Positions 1-8,102 of a stretch of 64,000 nt of DNA are shown here, piece after piece. How positions within the stretch are numbered: the stretch's first letter is position 1; each line of letters begins with the position of its first letter. The position numbers and the translations under genes were made by a program. Origin of the DNA: Ruminococcus flavefaciens (GTDB taxonomy: Bacteria; Bacillota; Clostridia; Oscillospirales; Ruminococcaceae); the NCBI GenBank assembly GCA_002310115.1, contig DBYI01000019.1, forward strand, positions 3,197-67,196. The letters are read 5' to 3'. The notes beneath the pieces are model-generated. The model saw only the letters and a program-made list of their open reading frames with translations. It was not told the DNA's origin and ran no database searches.

Positions 1-2042
1 CCGGCAGATGCGGTATTTCCGCTGTTGAACATGGTGTAGGAACCGTCACCTATCAGATTTTCACCACCCATTATCATTGTATTGACCATAAATGCTGTTT
101 TGTAACCGGTAAGATCTGTATAATATCTTTCAGCGTCAGGGTCGTTCAGCTCGTTAGCGGAGATAAATAATTCACAGGCTGCCCAGTATGCGTCACTTGC
201 AACTTCGATGTCTGAATAAATATAACTACTTCTCCAGCGATAGTTACGTTCGTACAATGACATGGGATTTCCTTCCTCAAATGGTGAATCCTCATACCAG
301 TTCTTCTTGTAGGAAGCGTATGCTTCCTTTGCACGTTCCATAAGTTCATTTGCGTATTCGGCATCATATGGTGCCCAAAGTCTTGCGCCCTGTGCAGCAC
401 AGGCAGCATAATTCAGCGTAGCTGCGAATGTCGGAGGTCTGATGATACGGACAGTTTCATATTCTTGCTCATAATCCCACGGCCTGACTGCGAGACCTGT
501 ATGCTTGTTGTCCTGTATTCTTTGATAATACAATCCCGCATATTCGCCCCATGTTTTCTCATCAGGCTGGACTTTCATCTTTGACATGAAATCAAGCTCA
601 TATCTGCACTCGTCGAGAATATCAGGGTACTCATTTCCTGTTTCCGGAACAACAACTGTGCCTGAGCCATCCTTGAACTTCTTTAAACCTGCATCTGTCT
701 GTATAGCACGCTCGTACATATTTTGCAGCGTCCAGACAGAAATACCGCCCTCTTTAAGATCCTTTGTGTGATCGCCGGATGCGTACCAGCCGCCGCTTGC
801 ATCAAGCGTTGATGAAGCATATGTGACCTCGGCCTCATTATTGTTGAGATATTCGTTTAGCCAACGAGTCTGAACCGTTCCTGTGTCGGTTTTATGGCCG
901 CCTTTATGAGCAAGCTTGTCTTTTTCACCTGATGTTATATATTTTTTATCGATTGCAATGCCCGAGCGGTTCTGATAAAAATAATTGAGAGCATTAGTCA
1001 GAATATCGTTTTCAGGATCGCTGTAGATATTATTTCCTATTTTAAACGGGAAAGATCTCCATTCTTTGTCCTTGATACGGATATAGTATTCTCCCTCTTC
1101 ATTGAAATCAGTAAAATCGATCCTGCAGACAGTGTCGCCGGAGTCAAAATCCTCCTTCGGCTCGCTTGTCTGCCCTTTATAAACTACGGTATCGTCTGAA
1201 ACTCTCACTATCTCGTAATCGTATGCGCTTTTTAGTTCAATAGATTGCGCAGCGCAAGTGAAATCGCCCTTATCGTCGCCTAAGGTTGCAATTTTCTCAA
1301 GTCCTGTATAATATCCCAGCTGATTTACAGAGATATAATTGTTAAGAAGACCACTGTTGTAGCGCATTGTGTAGCCGTTAGTCGGAGGCGGCGTACAGAT
1401 AGTATCGTCTGATTCGTCTGATGTGTCATAAATCGACATATCGTCGAACCATATCTCATCGCCGACGTTTGCATTGCCCTGATATTTAGTACCTTTTGCA
1501 TACTGGAAGCACCACTCACAAGCCTCAAGGTCCTTTGTGGGAATGAATATGCCTTCATATGTCTGCCACTCAGTTGAAAGCTTTACAGCAGCATTCGGCC
1601 ACTCCCCCCCCATGTGAGGCCCCATGTGCATATCATTTGTCTGACCGTCGAGCTCAAAGTACTCTTCATCACCCTTTATATTGCCGATCTTTGAAGTCAG
1701 TTCCATGCCATTTCGCTTGGATTTTGCTCTGAAGCTAACTTTATACTCATGTCCTTTTCTGAAATTGAGATTTCTGTGCCTGAACTGTAGATCCCATTTT
1801 TCATGATCGGCTCCCTCAGGACATCGAATCGTGATGTGCACGGCACCGTCCTTGAGTTCAAAATCCTGTTTTGCAGGATCTGCCTCTACAAAATGCCATG
1901 GGAGTATCTTTAAGTCAAAGGTGGACTCGCCAAGGATTTCGGAAGCAGAAGTAATCATTGGTTCTGCTGTACTGACAGCTGTTGGTACGATCATTACAGC
2001 AGTCAGCAGTCCTGCAGCGATCTTTTTAATATGTTTTTGCAT
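1..2042 (-). CDS. Secreted GH9 cellulase, 5' part (C-terminus beyond window)
   Basis: The reading frame is open from an ATG at 2042 to the left edge (680 residues seen). It follows a GGGAGGG ribosome binding site. Residues 1-30 are a signal peptide. A beta-sandwich resembling CBM4/9-type modules spans about 35-205. From about 237 an Ig-like CelD_N domain begins with the typical ISVNQLGYY. The (alpha/alpha)6 GH9 domain follows, with NEYPDILDECRYELDFM and a YAAC/ARLWAPY-type stretch. The family cleaves beta-1,4-glucans outside the cell by inversion. Oddity: the catalytic-base region reads GGWYASGDHTK (W419 to D424), where relatives have WYDASGD or WHDAGD, so one of the two conserved Asp residues is absent. 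The C-terminal acid Glu and any dockerin lie outside the window. Family call is firm; activity is uncertain. Confidence 0.9.
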   Translation of the reverse strand, partial: MQKHIKKIAAGLLTAVMIVPTAVSTAEPMITSASEILGESTFDLKILPWHFVEADPAKQDFELKDGAVHITIRCPEGADHEKWDLQFRHRNLNFRKGHEYKVSFRAKSKRNGMELTSKIGNIKGDEEYFELDGQTNDMHMGPHMGGEWPNAAVKLSTEWQTYEGIFIPTKDLEACEWCFQYAKGTKYQGNANVGDEIWFDDMSIYDTSDESDDTICTPPPTNGYTMRYNSGLLNNYISVNQLGYYTGLEKIATLGDDKGDFTCAAQSIELKSAYDYEIVRVSDDTVVYKGQTSEPKEDFDSGDTVCRIDFTDFNEEGEYYIRIKDKEWRSFPFKIGNNIYSDPENDILTNALNYFYQNRSGIAIDKKYITSGEKDKLAHKGGHKTDTGTVQTRWLNEYLNNNEAEVTYASSTLDASGGWYASGDHTKDLKEGGISVWTLQNMYERAIQTDAGLKKFKDGSGTVVVPETGNEYPDILDECRYELDFMSKMKVQPDEKTWGEYAGLYYQRIQDNKHTGLAVRPWDYEQEYETVRIIRPPTFAATLNYAACAAQGARLWAPYDAEYANELMERAKEAYASYKKNWYEDSPFEEGNPMSLYERNYRWRSSYIYSDIEVASDAYWAACELFISANELNDPDAERYYTDLTGYKTAFMVNTMIMGGENLIGDGSYTMFNSGNTASA

Positions 2043-2063
2043 GAAATACCCTCCCTTTTCACG

Positions 2064-2075
2064 TTAAACGTTTCA
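2064..2075 (-). promoter_or_regulatory. Possible LacI-type operator in the GH9 leader
   Basis: TTAAACGTTTCA contains the perfect palindrome AAACGTTT and lies about 22 bp before the GH9 start codon. LacI-family repressors of sugar genes often bind A/T-flanked sites with a central CG. Only this single copy was seen, so the call is tentative. Confidence 0.3.
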
Positions 2076-2305
2076 GCCGATATATTATGATAACGACTTT
2101 ACTTATATAATAGCATATTATCACAGAATATACAAGAGATTTAAAAAATTATTTATCACTATTGTCAGTTATTATACTAATCGCTGAACTCTTCAACTTA
2201 CGAGGAACGATACCAGGTGAAGTTTATTCCGACACACCAATTTCTTAATAATATGGATGTATCTATGAACACTATCAGGTATACTTCACCGGGAGTACAA
2301 TTCTG

Positions 2306-2431
2306 TCAGTCATTTATCTGCGTATGAAAGCGTTCTGTGATATAAGATATCCTTGAAACGGATAGCCCTTGTTCAGCCTTGACCTTTTTCAAGCGTTCAA
2401 TGGTAGTTTTTTTTAGTTTTTCAATTTCCAT
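2306..2431 (-). CDS. 41-residue ORF, possible HTH fragment
   Basis: An ATG preceded at good spacing by AAAGGAG opens a 41-codon frame starting MEIEKLKKTTIERLKKVKAE and ending at TGA. It is rich in Lys and Glu and would form an amphipathic helix followed by a segment (GLSVSRISYITERF) like the start of a helix-turn-helix. It may be a small regulator or the surviving N-terminus of a longer one. I cannot name a family. It stands alone between the GH9 gene and the Spo0A-like gene. Confidence 0.4.
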   Translation of the reverse strand: MEIEKLKKTTIERLKKVKAEQGLSVSRISYITERFHTQIND

Positions 2432-2756
2432 GTAATTAAATGCTCCTTTATGGTATATTTTTGAGCTCAATAAAATAGACTAAAGTTATACGATGATTAT
2501 ACCGAAATTAGCTTGTAAATAAATCGCGAATTATGTTACAATTCAGATATAGTTAGTAGGCCAATGACGCAGCATTCAATCCGGATAGCCAAAACAGAAC
2601 TGTACAGACTTTGATATATAATGTTACAATTATAACATTAATATCCAGTTATATCAACTGTTTTATTTGAATGACGACATTCATAGTTTTTAAACTTTAA
2701 AAAGCTGCTTAAAAAACCTTTACCTATAAAAATGAATGATAAAAAGGAGATTAATT
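2432..2756. other. Intergenic region upstream of the Spo0A-like gene
   Basis: This AT-rich stretch has no convincing ORF. An imperfect dyad, ATGTTA-caat-TATAACAT, lies near 2622-2640 and could be an operator. Upstream at 2216-2290 a separated inverted repeat (GGTGAAGT and ACTTCACC) flanks about 60 bp of no recognisable content. Confidence 0.4.
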
Positions 2757-3182
2757 ATGCTGTCAAACAACAATGTTATCAATGAAAAACAAGGAAAAAT
2801 GAAGTACCATTTACCAACTGCCCCGTCATCAAAAGATACAGAATTACTTACAGATCAGCTTGAAAAAACTGTCGTTAAATTTGTGCAGAAACTGGGAATA
2901 CGCCCGAATTTAAACGGTTATCATCTTCTCGTCAGGGCCATTGTTCTTGCTGTGCAGTCACCCCAACTGCTTAGATCCATTACAAAGGAACTCTACCCTA
3001 AGCTCGCAATGGATCAGGGAAAAAATGCAAGGTCAGTTGAGCGAAATATGAGAAAAGCCATAGAATCTGCATATGAGTATGATCCACAGCGCGTTCAGTC
3101 CGTATTTTACTATAAAGTGGACAAGCCATTTATTTCAGAAGTCATTTCAATGGCTGTGGAATCAATACGACATGAACAATAA
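2757..3182 (+). CDS. Stand-alone Spo0A C-terminal-type DNA-binding protein
   Basis: The 141-residue product matches the effector domain of sporulation regulator Spo0A: KLGIRPNLNGYHLLVRAIV, then LLRSITKELYPKLA, then RSVERNMRKAIESAY, the recognition-helix region. No receiver domain or phospho-acceptor Asp precedes it, only about 25 low-complexity residues. The ATG at 2757 is preferred over one at 2736 because AAAAAGGAG sits 7 nt before it. By family it should bind DNA, presumably constitutively or under another partner. It stands alone with no adjacent sporulation gene. Role unknown; fold call is firm. Confidence 0.8.
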   Translation: MLSNNNVINEKQGKMKYHLPTAPSSKDTELLTDQLEKTVVKFVQKLGIRPNLNGYHLLVRAIVLAVQSPQLLRSITKELYPKLAMDQGKNARSVERNMRKAIESAYEYDPQRVQSVFYYKVDKPFISEVISMAVESIRHEQ

Positions 3183-3239
3183 GGCTGATGTACAGGCAAT
3201 TAAATGACCTGTGACAACAATGAAACGAGAATCAATTAT

Positions 3240-3434
3240 CTACATATTTCCCATAACAAGATCTATTCCTTTCTCTATAAATTCTTCTAATGTAGGGAGA
3301 TTGTTGCCAAAGGTCTTCTTGAAGTTCGGGGTGTCCTTAGCGTCAAGAATTGCCTTTTCCATTTCTTTGCGTACTTTTTTAACGGTTGTATGGCTTTTTT
3401 TAGCTACGGTTTGCAATATAGCTTCGATGTTCAT
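3240..3434 (-). CDS. Small Spo0A_C-like/HTH protein (64 aa)
   Basis: This 64-residue protein converges on the stand-alone Spo0A-domain gene. MNIEAILQTVAKKSHTTVKK followed by VRKEMEKAIL resembles the recognition-helix half of Spo0A-type effector domains and of the short Firmicutes proteins annotated with that domain. An internal ATG with AAAGGAG upstream decides the start; an earlier in-frame ATG overlaps the ribosome binding site. The C-terminal half (LPTLEEFIEKGIDLV) is a predicted helix. Function is unknown; regulatory by inference. Confidence 0.6.
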   Translation of the reverse strand: MNIEAILQTVAKKSHTTVKKVRKEMEKAILDAKDTPNFKKTFGNNLPTLEEFIEKGIDLVMGNM

Positions 3435-3547
3435 TGAAACATCTCCTTTCATAATCTGACGTGATTAAAACGTACTATGTATATTATATCACTTTCTGAG
3501 AGGCTGCGGAGCAGTATGTTTTGTCGGAATATGCCGAATTTTCTGCA

Positions 3548-3795
3548 TTTTCATTTCCTGTTCCTGTTTTCGGAGTGCTTACCTTTGTAATAGCGCGCCC
3601 GGATATGAGGAATATCATCTTCCGTGATACCGCTTACCGTATCTTTTACGGCGACTTTTTCAAAGTTCTCTTTTTCTCTGTTTTGACGAGTATTATACCG
3701 CTTTTAGCAGATTTCAGGGCATTAGAGATAAGATTAACGAATACTCTCTGCAATCCTGAACTGTCGGCTTCGACATTTGGTAATTTGAGCGGCAT
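3548..3795 (-). pseudogene. Decayed sensor histidine kinase (ATPase domain remnant)
   Basis: The minus strand keeps an N-box (LQRVFVNLISNALKSAKSG, then IILVKT) in one frame. After a frameshift near 3650 it keeps a G1-box-like VAVKDTVSGITEDDIPHI and a YYKG segment in another frame. These are successive motifs of HATPase_c domains. No dimerisation/phospho-acceptor domain, sensor region or intact start remains. The piece sits between the small regulator and a dockerin protein. It is a remnant, not a gene; the frameshift and missing N-terminal half are visible directly. Confidence 0.65.
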
Positions 3796-3797
3796 GG

Positions 3798-3838
3798 AAA
3801 TACAGGTTCTCGCTGTTTGACAGTGAGAACCTGTATTT
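3798..3838. repeat. Long near-perfect hairpin beside the kinase remnant
   Basis: AAATACAGGTTCTC pairs with GAGAACCTGTATTT, and inside them CTGT pairs with ACAG, giving about 19 base pairs around a TTG loop. There is no U-tract on either strand, so it is not a typical terminator. It abuts the kinase remnant and may mark a deletion or insertion scar. Confidence 0.6.
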
Positions 3839-3961
3839 CATTGTAAAGTTTTTGTAAATATGCAAAAACCGGCTTGAAACCTGAAAGAATATGTATTATT
3901 ATGAAAATGGATAGATATATCCGAACCATAAAACCAAAAGCTTGCAGAAAGGGTGATATTT

Positions 3962-5875
3962 ATGAAAAAACTGATATCCATTATAACATCAGCCGCAGTG
4001 ATATTATGTATCTTACCCGCTTTCTCCTCATATATGTCCGCCGTACGCTCCGCTGACGCCGCACCTGGGCTTACCGCAGGCGATATGGGAACAGAAGACG
4101 CCTTTGACGGCTTCTCTGTAGAGCTTGCGGATAACAGTATAAACTTCATAACTGACTGCGAAGGCGGATATATAGCATCAAAAGATAAATTCGAGCTTTC
4201 CGGCACCGAAGCCGGTTATAGTCTCAAGCCGGAAAGCAACGGCAAATATGTCGTATTTTTCGGTGTTGAGGCATACGAACCCGCATACCATAATAGCGGT
4301 TCTATATGGTTTCCTCCATATGATTTCTACCTATATGAAATAGATGTCCGTGATAACGTCGTTGATATAAGCGGTATGTACAAGTACAACGATGCCACCT
4401 CTCAGCATGGCTCATCACTGGATACTTATTTAAGTGATGGTACCTCTGTTACAACGCAATTATCATCTGAAAGGGATAACAAATATATGCGGACGGTCAT
4501 GTATTCTCTTTTACCAAAGGAGGACTATTTTTTCATATATGAATTCGTAAACAGAACCGGATTTACGATATGTGATTCAGGACTTATTATTACCTCCAAT
4601 GATCCCAACGCTCAGTTTTACGGCAATTATTATATTACAAACCGAAAAAGCGATTTGTATTTCCCGAATCCGGAGATATCGGATATCCTGCCTGTTCCCG
4701 AATACATTGCCGAAGTCATGATACCATTTGAAGAAAGTGAGCAAAAGAGCACACTGGAAATTATAAAACGTGAAGACGCTGCTTCCAGATTATACCGCAT
4801 CGATCACGACAGATACGAAATACTGCCCGAAACACTTCAGGTGACCGACTTCAACGAAAACGACCTTAACGCAGACGGCAGCTTCAATGTGGCTGACGTG
4901 GTACAGCTGCAAAAATACCTTCTCGGCTATACAGATACGGATATCATAAGCTGGGAATTTGCCGATGTCTGCAAGGACGGGGTACTTGACGTATTTGATC
5001 TCGTTATGCTGAAAAAAGCTCTCGTATGCTTAGATGAGCCTCCTCTTACCGCAGGATATATGGGCGCAGTCAGCTTTGACGGCATACAAGTCGAGCTTGA
5101 CGGCAGCGCTCTGAAATTTATCACTGATTACAAAGAATGTTACGTGATGTCCTCGAATAGCCTGTATCCCTGCAAAGCCGAGGGAGCATATGCCTTCAAG
5201 CCTGAAAGCAACGGAAAATACTCGGTTCTCATTATTCAGGAGATACCAGTACCAGAACCATATAATGCAACAATATGGTTTCCACCAATGATACTGTACT
5301 CCTACGAAGTTGAGATAAAGAACAATACAGTCAATATCGATAAAATATACAGGATGTGCGACTGGGACAGCGAGTATAACAAGTGGTCAGATGAAGTATA
5401 TCTTGAAGTATTTACAGCCAATGGCACCGAACTTTATAAGTCTGAATTCGGATTTCTTGCCTTGATAAAAGTGTTTACAACCTATTGTATGTCAGATGAT
5501 GATATTACATTTGAGTATATTCTCTACAATAACTCTGCAGAAAGTCGGATAGGAACCGTATTTATATCCTCAAGCGATCCAAATGCTGAAATACAGTGCG
5601 ACCATAATCTACCTGTTAACGATTCTTCAAGCATATTGAAATACACCGAGGATCTGCCGCAGGCATTTCAAAGTTTGAATATGAAAAAGCTGTTCAGGTT
5701 CGAGGCTGAATATCCCATTCTTCACGATATGGGATACCAATCTCATGGTACCATTACTATAACGGTAAAAGCTGACAAAAAGCTGAAAAAGTACTCCATA
5801 GGCTATGCAGACTACGTTCTTCTGCCCTCAACGCTGAAAAAAACTGAAATCATCAAAACAGCCGATACTTTTTAA
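3962..5875 (+). CDS. Secreted protein with two repeated domains around a central dockerin
   Basis: The product has 637 residues with a signal peptide (about 1-33). Two homologous domains of about 200 residues follow (about 35-280 and 365-600). Each has LTAG near its start, FITD, KPESNGKY and an IWFPP motif. Between them, at about 301-358, lies a dockerin-type duplicated calcium module: DLNADGSFNVADVVQLQKYL, then DVCKDGVLDVFDLVMLKKAL. Dockerins bind cohesins on scaffoldins, so this is probably a cellulosome component. A dockerin in mid-chain is less usual than a terminal one. The repeated domain is unknown to me. ATG 3962 is chosen for its AAAGGG site over an upstream GTG. Confidence 0.85.
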   Translation: MKKLISIITSAAVILCILPAFSSYMSAVRSADAAPGLTAGDMGTEDAFDGFSVELADNSINFITDCEGGYIASKDKFELSGTEAGYSLKPESNGKYVVFFGVEAYEPAYHNSGSIWFPPYDFYLYEIDVRDNVVDISGMYKYNDATSQHGSSLDTYLSDGTSVTTQLSSERDNKYMRTVMYSLLPKEDYFFIYEFVNRTGFTICDSGLIITSNDPNAQFYGNYYITNRKSDLYFPNPEISDILPVPEYIAEVMIPFEESEQKSTLEIIKREDAASRLYRIDHDRYEILPETLQVTDFNENDLNADGSFNVADVVQLQKYLLGYTDTDIISWEFADVCKDGVLDVFDLVMLKKALVCLDEPPLTAGYMGAVSFDGIQVELDGSALKFITDYKECYVMSSNSLYPCKAEGAYAFKPESNGKYSVLIIQEIPVPEPYNATIWFPPMILYSYEVEIKNNTVNIDKIYRMCDWDSEYNKWSDEVYLEVFTANGTELYKSEFGFLALIKVFTTYCMSDDDITFEYILYNNSAESRIGTVFISSSDPNAEIQCDHNLPVNDSSSILKYTEDLPQAFQSLNMKKLFRFEAEYPILHDMGYQSHGTITITVKADKKLKKYSIGYADYVLLPSTLKKTEIIKTADTF

Positions 5876-5889
5876 GTATCGGCTGTTTT
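5855..5889 (+). terminator. Intrinsic terminator of the dockerin gene
   Basis: AAAACAGCCGATACTT pairs perfectly with AAGTATCGGCTGTTTT and ends in a T-run. The stem includes the last codons and the stop of the preceding gene, so coding sequence and terminator overlap. Confidence 0.85.
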
Positions 5890-5952
5890 AATGTGATAAT
5901 TAATAGCATGAGTAATGCAGGTTTACTTGCTGAATATACTGCAGCTATATAA

Positions 5953-7008
5953 TTAGTCTATGGCTGCAGCAGAAGTATCCGGGTATTCATATTCAATATC
6001 CTTCTGCTCAATTCTCCAATTCTGAGCATCTTCATCGAATACTATTTTAAATGTTACTTCACCATGTGTTTCTTCAAATATTGCATTTGGTGTGTTATTA
6101 AATTTCCTTTTAAGCGTGAAAGAGTTTTCGGTCACATCAGTTACGTCTATCTGATCGTCTGACCAGTGATTATCTAAAATATATTCATTATTGAGACCTT
6201 TCTGATATAATTCGCCCTCATACTCGATAAATGTATATGCAAGATCTATTTTTCCATCAGCCGGAAGAGTATCTGATGTAAATGAAGGTCCGAATAATTC
6301 ATAGTTATTTGTGTACTCAGCATTTACAGAATAGAATGGATCATAATTTTTACCATAATAAGTATTGTATAGCTCCTTCAGACCATCCATAGTTTTTTCG
6401 GTAAGTCTTTCATCAATAGTTTTATAATATACCACATCAATATCAGTTGTCCAACCGTCATACTGCATGGTGTATTTAAGCTCTATACCCTTATTTGCAT
6501 AATCCGCTCTTGTACGTGCTGCAATATCAAAGAAGCACTCATAATCCCAATAATTATCAGTAAGATTATGTGCTACTTCTTCAGGAGTTAAATGCTTTGC
6601 CTCAGTTGTTGTGGTAGTTGTCTCAACAACTGATGTAGTTGTGGTAACGTTTGATTTTACAGAAGAAGTAGTAGTAACTTCTGTCTCTGATGACGGGCTT
6701 GCAGCTGGAACTGGCTTCTTCATATTGTGGAGCAGATAGCCTCCGCCACCGATGCCACCTGCGATTATAGCAAATGTCGCTGCCATACTTGCAAATTTTA
6801 TCCATCTTGGACGATTGTATCTTTCCACACCATATACGCTGTTATTGTTTCCCTCATCAGTATAATTTGATATATTCATTTTTTCCTTAGTCATATTAAA
6901 CATCCTCTCTCTGGCTGAATCTGACAGGGACGGGTACTCTTTCGCAATTCTGTTTGCAGTTTCAAGATCAATGTCGAATTCATTGAACATTTCATCTTTC
7001 TTTTTCAT
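5953..7008 (-). CDS. Membrane partner of an ECF sigma factor, probable anti-sigma
   Basis: The 351-residue product starts 12 bp after the sigma gene, in the same operon. About 70 cytosolic residues contain a helical segment (SLSDSARERMFNMTKEKMN) of the kind seen in anti-sigma N-termini. A single membrane span lies near 72-92, followed by a Thr/Ser-rich linker of about 45 residues and a 200-residue external domain without recognisable homology. Linkage to an ECF sigma gene and the one-span topology suggest an anti-sigma receptor, by analogy with RsgI/RsiV arrangements. No catalytic motif is seen. A second pair with the same plan lies at 47260-49193. Confidence 0.7.
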   Translation of the reverse strand: MKKKDEMFNEFDIDLETANRIAKEYPSLSDSARERMFNMTKEKMNISNYTDEGNNNSVYGVERYNRPRWIKFASMAATFAIIAGGIGGGGYLLHNMKKPVPAASPSSETEVTTTSSVKSNVTTTTSVVETTTTTTEAKHLTPEEVAHNLTDNYWDYECFFDIAARTRADYANKGIELKYTMQYDGWTTDIDVVYYKTIDERLTEKTMDGLKELYNTYYGKNYDPFYSVNAEYTNNYELFGPSFTSDTLPADGKIDLAYTFIEYEGELYQKGLNNEYILDNHWSDDQIDVTDVTENSFTLKRKFNNTPNAIFEETHGEVTFKIVFDEDAQNWRIEQKDIEYEYPDTSAAAID

Positions 7009-7020
7009 ACTTATCCCTCC

Positions 7021-7587
7021 TTAATAATTTATGCCGACTTCACAAAGCATCTTCTTCAGCTTTTGTCTTGCACGGACGCTTCGTTTCTGTACTGCGGCTG
7101 CTGTCATTGAAATTGCTTTCCCTATTTCAGCTACTGTCATATTGTAGTAGTACTGTTTTATTATTATCGACGTGTCAGGTTCGCCTAATTCTTTTATTTT
7201 ATTAAGCAAGATGGAATTACGCTCTGACATTTCAGTAGATTCAATTATGTTTTCTCCGGACGCAATTTCTATGAATCCTTCATCGTCGGCAGATATGGTT
7301 CTGTCAGCTTTTACATTAAGTTTTCTGTACATATCTATTGCTTTACGTTTGGCAATCACACCGATAAATCCTTTGAGGTCACCTTCACGCTCACCAATAT
7401 AATTTATCCTTTTGAATACTTCTGTAAAAACATCACTTACACATTCCTCTATATCTTCCGTAGTACCACAGCTTTTCAGCTTAGTTGCGGCTATGACGTA
7501 TACATAGTTGCAGTATTCATCGAAAACTGCTCTCATGCACTCTTCCGGAGATCGTTCCATGTGTTTCTTGAACTCCTGATCTGTCAT
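7021..7587 (-). CDS. ECF-type RNA polymerase sigma factor
   Basis: The 188-residue product has region 2 at about 14-90 (AVFDEYCNYVYVIAATKL, ECVSDVFTEVFKRI) and region 4 at about 130-185 (LGEPDTSIIIKQYYYNMTVA, then AVQKRSVRARQKLKKML). Length and domain content fit ECF sigma factors, which direct RNA polymerase to a small regulon. It is the first gene of a two-gene operon with the membrane partner. GGAGG lies 8 nt before the ATG. It is clearly paralogous to the sigma factor at 47260. Confidence 0.92.
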   Translation of the reverse strand: MTDQEFKKHMERSPEECMRAVFDEYCNYVYVIAATKLKSCGTTEDIEECVSDVFTEVFKRINYIGEREGDLKGFIGVIAKRKAIDMYRKLNVKADRTISADDEGFIEIASGENIIESTEMSERNSILLNKIKELGEPDTSIIIKQYYYNMTVAEIGKAISMTAAAVQKRSVRARQKLKKMLCEVGINY

Positions 7588-7625
7588 ATGTATTCCTCCT
7601 TCTATTCAGTTCAGCGATCGCTTTC

Positions 7626-7654
7626 ATAATATACACTCGTACTTGTGACAGCAA
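7626..7654 (-). promoter_or_regulatory. Possible sigma-A promoter of the sigma/anti-sigma operon
   Basis: Read on the minus strand, TTGCTG and TATTAT are 17 bp apart and lie about 40 bp before the sigma-factor start codon. The -35 box overlaps a small dyad (ACTTG/CAAGT). Confidence 0.4.
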
Positions 7655-8102
7655 GTAGGACATTTTTCCCAAAAAATATTTTATCACATTTTTTATAAGC
7701 AATCAATGCTTTGTTACAGCTATAAAATCACTTTAAATTATCACATATTAAAGCATATGTCTCCTGTTTTGGAGGCTTTTGCTTTCGTATAAAGATTTTT
7801 GTGAACATGAAGAAATGAAACATGGCAGATGGGAACTTCCCGTCTGCCATGACTTTTTTTCGATTATTTGATAAACATATTATTATTCATAATGATCGCA
7901 AATAATAGTTTGTTTCAGTATAATAATTCATATCAAGGTAAATTTAATGCTCATAGAAAATGATTTACGGTTTGAATTAACGCCCACTCAGAAAAGCCGG
8001 CTCAAAAAGCTGCATAATGACTTTGGCTTCCGCTATTTAAAGTAAAATGCAGTATTGAAAGGGGAAGTGGGCGTATTTTGAGTTTATTGTATGTGATTTC
8101 TA
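7655..8102. other. Intergenic region between two minus-strand units
   Basis: No full gene is seen. A 32-codon frame at 7947-8045 (plus strand; MLIENDLRFELTPTQKSRLK at its start) looks more protein-like than chance, but lacks a good ribosome binding site and may be a remnant. ACGCCCACT at 7980 and AGTGGGCGT at 8066 form an inverted repeat around its second half. A terminator lies at 7821-7860. Confidence 0.4.
7821..7860 (+). terminator. Terminator-like hairpin
   Basis: CATGGCAGATGGGAA pairs with TTCCCGTCTGCCATG (one G-U) and is followed by ACTTTTTTT. No plus-strand gene ends nearby, so it may end an unrecognised transcript or serve the minus-strand dockerin gene whose stop is 240 bp to the right. 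Confidence 0.6.

Noticed and set aside
3521..3820. 99-codon plus-strand hydrophobic frame
   Set aside because: The minus strand here carries histidine kinase motifs; the plus frame is its shadow.
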